Of a stretch of 64,000 nucleotides of DNA, positions 59,570 to 64,000 are shown one piece after another (positions within the stretch are counted from its first letter, which is position 1; the number at the start of each line of letters is the position of its first letter). The stretch spans positions 2,108,001 to 2,172,000 of the forward strand of contig JACONQ010000014.1 of NCBI GenBank assembly GCA_014281115.1, written 5' to 3'. The DNA is from Laburnicola sp. R22_1. Lineage: Eukaryota; Ascomycota; Dothideomycetes; Pleosporales; Didymosphaeriaceae. Position numbers and translations under genes: made by a program. Under the pieces are notes generated by a model, which saw only the letters and a list, made by a program, of their open reading frames with translations, was not told the DNA's origin and ran no database searches.

Positions 59570-61408
59570 ACGTACTGTATGGGGATTTGCACCGTATGGG
59601 GATTTGCACTAAATAAGTTAGACCTACCTACTTCGCAACTCTATAACTTTTGCTATAGGCTATAGAAAAAGCTCTAAGCCGACTTAAAACAAATCTAAGA
59701 TATAAGACGCAATCTAAGCAATTAAAAAAGGAGACTTCTCTAGACTATACGCTGCTGCTGTGCACTTTAAAGTTTTGTGTTATACTTTAAGCTAGAGGAT
59801 AGCTAGAGGATAATTACACTTATAGACTACTGTACACTAACAAATCCTTTTAATTATAGAAAAGAAATTATTAATTAGATAGATTACATATTATACTACA
59901 GCTAAAACGCCTATCTTACTATTATTATTGCTAATGATAGCTAAATTACTGCGTGCGCGACGCGTCTAACGCAACCCTAGATCTAAAGCTATTACTAAAA
60001 CAACTACTCCTATTAGCGACAAATAGATGTATTGCTTTCTAAATCGCTATCCTATAATATAAGGTATCTATGCCTGCTAGCTAGAGAATATGCAATTTAA
60101 TAAAGCCATGTTTAAGGTAGTAAAAGGCTAGTTTAATACTATTGCTGCGCTATTTAACAAGTATTTATATAAACTTTAAAATGTGTAGAATATAGATAAG
60201 TTAGGTTTTAGGATTAGAGAGAGCTAGACAACGTATATGCTTATTTCTATTAATTATAACTAAAAGAATAAGGTTATGGGAAGGAAGCAGAAGTAGGTAA
60301 CTAATGTTAAATACATTAACGCTGCTAGTTAAGCTCTCTGACTACTCCTTATCTTTAAGGGCTAGAACCTTAATATAAGCTAGATTCTACCTAAAGCAGT
60401 TATTAACTAGCACTAAAAAGTTAGTAAAAATAGCTAGATATTAAATACGCTTAGTCTGTATTAGCTAGTTAAAATATTTAAGCTATTAACGCAGAAGGAA
60501 GAAGTTACCTATTAATAACTTTTAATTATAGATAGCTATGAGAGCTATATTTAAGCTGATTTTATTGCGCACTATATAGAGAACAATATTAATTTTCTTA
60601 TTTTACTACTTTACTACTTGAATATCCTTTAACTGCTTAATATTAGGGTATTCTTTATATTTAAGCGTGCGCACGTATTTAAGACTAACTAGATCTCCTA
60701 ACTTAGCTAGTAGCATATCTTATATTAAGAATAGGTGCGGATGTTTAAAAGGGCTTATAAGAAGGTTATTATAGTTAATAATATCCTAGGTAGATAGAGA
60801 GGAGCTAGCCTAATCCCTTTAGATCTAGGGAAGTTCCTAAAGTAGCTACTCTTATTAGACCTATAATAAGCCTTAAAGCTACATACACTAATAGAATAAG
60901 GCAATTTAAACTTTTCCCTACTAAAATGCTCGCCTTTAGATAGTACTAAGCTTTATAAATTAAATATATAACTTAATACTATACTTATAGAAGTACTAAG
61001 GCTTTTATTAGAGGTAAAGCGCTATGTTAACTAAGTAACCTATATAGTAGAAATATAGAATGCTAAGCTAGTTCTACTTTATTAGTAGCTAAAAGAGAAG
61101 GATTAGATATTCTAGTTATAAAAGAAAAGAACTAAGGGGAAGAAAGTCTAATTAAAGGGTAAATATGTATATAGCACGCTAAAGGTGTTAGGGGTAGTTT
61201 AAGAGGCTAAGGCAACACTAGTTGTAAAACAACTACGTAGCCGCCTATAAAAGTAGCTAGTAAAGAAAGCTAATAATAGCAATAGAACTAATAAGTTTCA
61301 AAATTAATTTAAAGTGTTAGAGGAAGAATTAGATAATATAGTGGTAAGTATAATACGGTTAAAGAGGGTAAGACTCGCTTAGATAGTGCAAATCCCTATA
61401 CGGTACGT
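59570..61408 (+). mobile_element. Pogo-like transposon G2
   Basis: 1839 bp, flanked by TA (59568-59569 and 61409-61410). The end sequence ACGTACTGTATGGGGATT is followed by GTATGGGGATTTGCAC repeated at exactly 17 bp. Less RIPed at its ends than G1. Confidence 0.92.
59700..61380 (+). pseudogene. Element G2 transposase, RIP-degraded
   Basis: The presumed start (59700) reads ATA followed by *DAI*AIKKGDFSRLYAA, a pogo-type N-terminal helix-turn-helix. Catalytic blocks: NIDKLGFRI near 60195 (first Asp kept), LLIIDSYESY near 60520 (second kept), LLNIRVF near 60630 (third Asp now Asn). The C-terminal part is lysine-rich with no zinc knuckle. Many TAA/TAG. Related to pogo/Fot1 but distinct from A-E. 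Confidence 0.83.
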
Positions 61409-61410
61409 TA

Positions 61411-61829
61411 GTATTAATTTTTAAAAATAAACTATTCTACATACTTTTCTAGCTTTATTTTATAAATATATTCGCTAGTTATATAATAAAGATAGGCAGT
61501 AGTAACAAGGTAGGACACTTAATTATTACTATTTTTATTATCTTAACTTTGCTTCTCTTCCTTATATAAAGTAAGTTTCTTATTATTATGCCTTTTAAAT
61601 TTCTAAATATAGAACGAAATAGCTTTATATAAAGGCGTTTTATTATTATGCGCTTTATAGAAGAAAATATACTATCTTATTATATGCGTATAGTTATTAC
61701 GTAGATAGCTTAAAGACTAATAACCTTTCTTATAGTATATAAAGTACTTCTTCAGTCTTATATAATTATTATTTAATTAGAATTTAAATTATAGTAATAA
61801 TAGTGCAAATTATCTACAAAATCCTAATC
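61411..61829. other. AT-rich spacer
   Basis: No gene recognised between G2 and R1 copy 7. Confidence 0.35.
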
Positions 61830-62960
61830 TATAGTTTTTTTGCGACTAAGAGGTTTCTAATAAAAAGATTATAAATAATAGTAATTATTTGTTCTACTAT
61901 TGTAAATATAGAAAAGCGTTTTAAGGTATTAATAAAAAAGGGTTAGTGTGTTAGCCTAAGCTTGCTAAGTAAGCTTAGCGTGTACACTTTAAGTAAAAAA
62001 ATCTATGTATATAATATAGTAAGGCTATATTACTATACTATAGTTTAAAGTAAAAAGAAAGATAAAAAGGTGCTTATTATAACTATTATCTCCCTCCACT
62101 ATTATTTCTAAAAATATTACTAGAAGTAATAGCTGTTATATTAGTAAGTTTATACTATTTATAAAATATATACTAGGTAGAAGCTTATATATATAAATAT
62201 ACTAGCACTCTATCTCTATATTAAAGTTAACCTTAATAAGGCTTTTACAATTACTCTATTTTCTACTATCTCTCTAGGCCCTAATACTATTATTATAATT
62301 AACGCTGTCTAAAAGTACCCTTTAATAATCTATTTGTTTGCTGCTATTAATAGATCTACACTAGAATACTACTTTATTTATAAAATTATTAATAAAAAGT
62401 AGAAAGTATACCTTACTTTATATAAAGTAGTTCTAGTATACTAGTTAGGCTAGTAATAGATTAGTAACTATAGACGCCTTTATAGACACTTAGAGTTTTT
62501 AGTATAGTTTCTTATATTACTATATATTAAAAAGGTAACAAAAGCTAAAATTAACGAAAAAGAAAAGAAGGTATTTATTAATAAGTTACTAGAAAAGAAG
62601 AGTGTTATATAGATACGCTAAATTCTCATAGTTATAGCGTTAAATAATAAGTATATTATATAAGTATGCTATAAAGCAGTATATAAATATAGTGCAATTA
62701 CTAATAATAGTAATAATAAAGTAAAGATTAGTTTGCTCTATATACTTTAAGTAAATCTAATAAATATTAAAGCACTTATAAATATTACGGTAAGTATATA
62801 GTTTAAATATTTATTAAACTATTATTACATTAGTAGAGACTAGTTATAGACTAGATTTTTAGGCGCTATACTAGAGCAGCCTTTCTATCCTAACCTACGC
62901 AGACTTAATTTAAAAAAAGAAGTTAAAAAGGGTAATTAACACTAAATAAACAATACGACA
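61830..62960 (+). repeat. R1 repeat copy 7
   Basis: About 1131 bp, inverted relative to copies 4 and 6, uninterrupted. It is the empty-site reference for element E (GAGATAATAGTTATAATAAG near 62080). Plus-strand relic frame from about 62210: YIKVNLNKAFTITLFSTISL, KVYLTLYKVVLVY*LG, KKVFINKLLEKKSVI. Family unknown. Confidence 0.8.
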
Positions 62961-63052
62961 ATTCTTATTTATAAAGGCCTAGTAATCTCTCTCTTTATAT
63001 AGGAAAGTTATATTTATAATTAGTATAGTACGCATTAGTCTCTTATAAGTAC
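62961..63052. other. Short AT-rich spacer
   Basis: No feature recognised. Confidence 0.3.
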
Positions 63053-63054
63053 TA

Positions 63055-63208
63055 ACGTGACTATTAAGCAAGTGGCTATGCTAGGCGAGTGACTACCCTT
63101 AATAAACTTTTAGGCCTTCTGCACGTAATTACTTAACACTATAATAACCTATTATAATACATAATATATAGAATTAATTAGAAACTTCTACACTATCTTT
63201 TTTATATA
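63055..63208 (-). mobile_element. Pogo-like transposon D2, truncated by C2
   Basis: Starts after TA (63053-63054) with ACGTGACTATTAAGCAAG and GAGTGACT/AGTGGCT motifs at 17 bp. It then matches the reverse complement of the D1 right end (20824 back to about 20670), including TTTTAGGCCTTCTGCACG. After 154 bp it is interrupted by element C2; the rest lies beyond the window or is lost. Confidence 0.85.
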
Positions 63209-64000
63209 ACGTACTTTTGCACTCGAGTCGGACACTCCATCGAGTCGGACACTTTGCCAAGACTCCACCAAGTTCTGTACTATTCACAATAGTATACAGT
63301 CAACATAAACTATTTTTAATAGTTTAAATAGGCTAAACTATTCAGAATCTACTTTTATAAGCTGTCTACAGGTTTTTTTATTGTGCCTAGGCTTGCCGCA
63401 GCGTCTACAGCGCCGTTAAGCGGATTCGCCTCTATTAGTGCGCACCCTCTTCTTTGCCTTCTTGCTATCACTACGCACCCCAAAGTCCTTTAGAGTAGCT
63501 AGTCGCTGGCCCTCTTTAACTATAAGGACTCCTTCTTGCTGCAATCGCTTTCTTTTATATAATTTACGTTGTGTGGCGGCCTTATTAGCAGCTTAAAGTT
63601 CGGCGTTGCGTTTAGTTATTAATACTAAAGAATGCCCTATTATCTCAGCGCCTTTAACGAGCTTTTCCATCGCCTTAACTATAGAAGTTAGGGAACTATC
63701 CACATGCCTTTAAATCCTCTGCTTAACCAGCGTCGATTGCGACCTAAGTTCTGTACTATTTCGCGGAGTTTGCAACGCCTATGTACTATCGCGAATAGTA
63801 CAAAGTGGAGGCGTACGCAGGCGGACGTTAAGCTGCGGTATTACAGCTTCTAGGTTGTGGGTCACTAGGCCAGCACCTTAAAAGCCTCCTTTGATATTAC
63901 TTTTAGTAAACGAAGCCTTGAAAGCAGCAATAAAGCAAGGCAGGATCTCGATTTTAGTGATGTGCGTGATGTGGTTGCGCATTAAATCCTTAGCTTAGCG
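63209..64000 (-). mobile_element. Pogo-like transposon C2, cut by the window end
   Basis: Begins after TA (63207-63208) with ACGTACTTTTGCACTCGAG and the doubled CGAGTCGGACACT motif. It matches the reverse complement of C1 from 33642 leftward. Inserted in D2. Confidence 0.9.
63270..64000 (-). pseudogene. Element C2 transposase, C-terminal part
   Basis: Minus-strand relic matching C1 codons for the C-terminal third. The CCHC knuckle region (C-x2-C-x4-H-x4-C type) is at about 63420-63365, with the second Cys codon preserved here (GCCGCAGCGTCTACAGCG region), where C1 has Tyr. The catalytic domain lies outside the window. Premature TAA/TAG present. Confidence 0.8.

Noticed and set aside
46881..62960. 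Order A-G-R1 repeated twice (46.9-52.9 and 53.5-63.0 kb) as a segmental duplication
   Set aside because: Order is the same but each element is inverted individually, the spacers do not match and the spacings differ, so independent insertions are simpler.
1..64000. Bacterial-type operons, ribosome binding sites, CRISPR arrays or plasmid features
   Set aside because: Spliceosomal intron, Copia and pogo-like elements and RIP all indicate a fungal nuclear genome; no regularly spaced identical repeats with unique spacers were seen.

Overview
The window looks like an AT-rich, transposon-packed heterochromatic block from a filamentous ascomycete (Pezizomycotina). The main reason is repeat-induced point mutation (RIP). 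Almost every recognisable reading frame is intact in register but riddled with TAA/TAG where a glutamine or tryptophan codon is expected, TA dinucleotides dominate, and differences between repeat copies are overwhelmingly C-to-T / G-to-A transitions. A 55-bp intron with GTACGT, TACTAAC and TAG signals in a decayed gene confirms a eukaryotic nuclear genome. I see no intact protein-coding gene, no tRNA or rRNA gene, and no CRISPR or bacterial feature.

Layout. 0.5-5.3 kb: a degenerate Ty1/Copia polyprotein (Copia-1, minus strand). 5.7-8.2 kb: AT-rich DNA with tandem repeats and a fold-back element. 8.16-13.41 kb: a complete Copia-2 (minus) with 163-bp LTRs and an ATATA target duplication. 13.44-20.82 kb: a pogo-like DNA transposon (D1) split by a complete Copia-3 (14.03-19.56 kb, 318-bp LTRs, ATAAC duplication). 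21.2-27.7 kb: a FAD-dependent monooxygenase pseudogene (minus) split by a complete Copia-4 (22.39-27.55 kb, 165-bp LTRs, ACAGC duplication). 29.3-34.2 kb: a copy of an unrecognised 1.1-kb repeat family (R1) carrying two pogo-like insertions, B and C. 35.6-37.7 kb: a long unidentified reading-frame relic. 39.2-43 kb: more R1 copies and a possible DNA transposon H. 43.2-62.96 kb: four further R1 copies, pogo-like element E (inside R1), an inverted pair A1/A2 of identical length, and an inverted pair G1/G2, separated by AT-rich DNA. 63.06-64.0 kb: a truncated D copy invaded by a second C copy that runs off the window.

Two themes tie the region together. First, nesting can be read directly: several insertions have target duplications plus an uninterrupted paralogous 'empty site' in the same window. 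Second, the pogo-like families share a design: TA target, ACGT-type ends, a motif repeated at a 17-bp period inside the terminal repeat (five families), and a C-terminal CCHC zinc knuckle on the transposase (five families). All copies appear to have been inactivated by RIP, which also converted catalytic Asp codons to Asn where the G is preceded by T.
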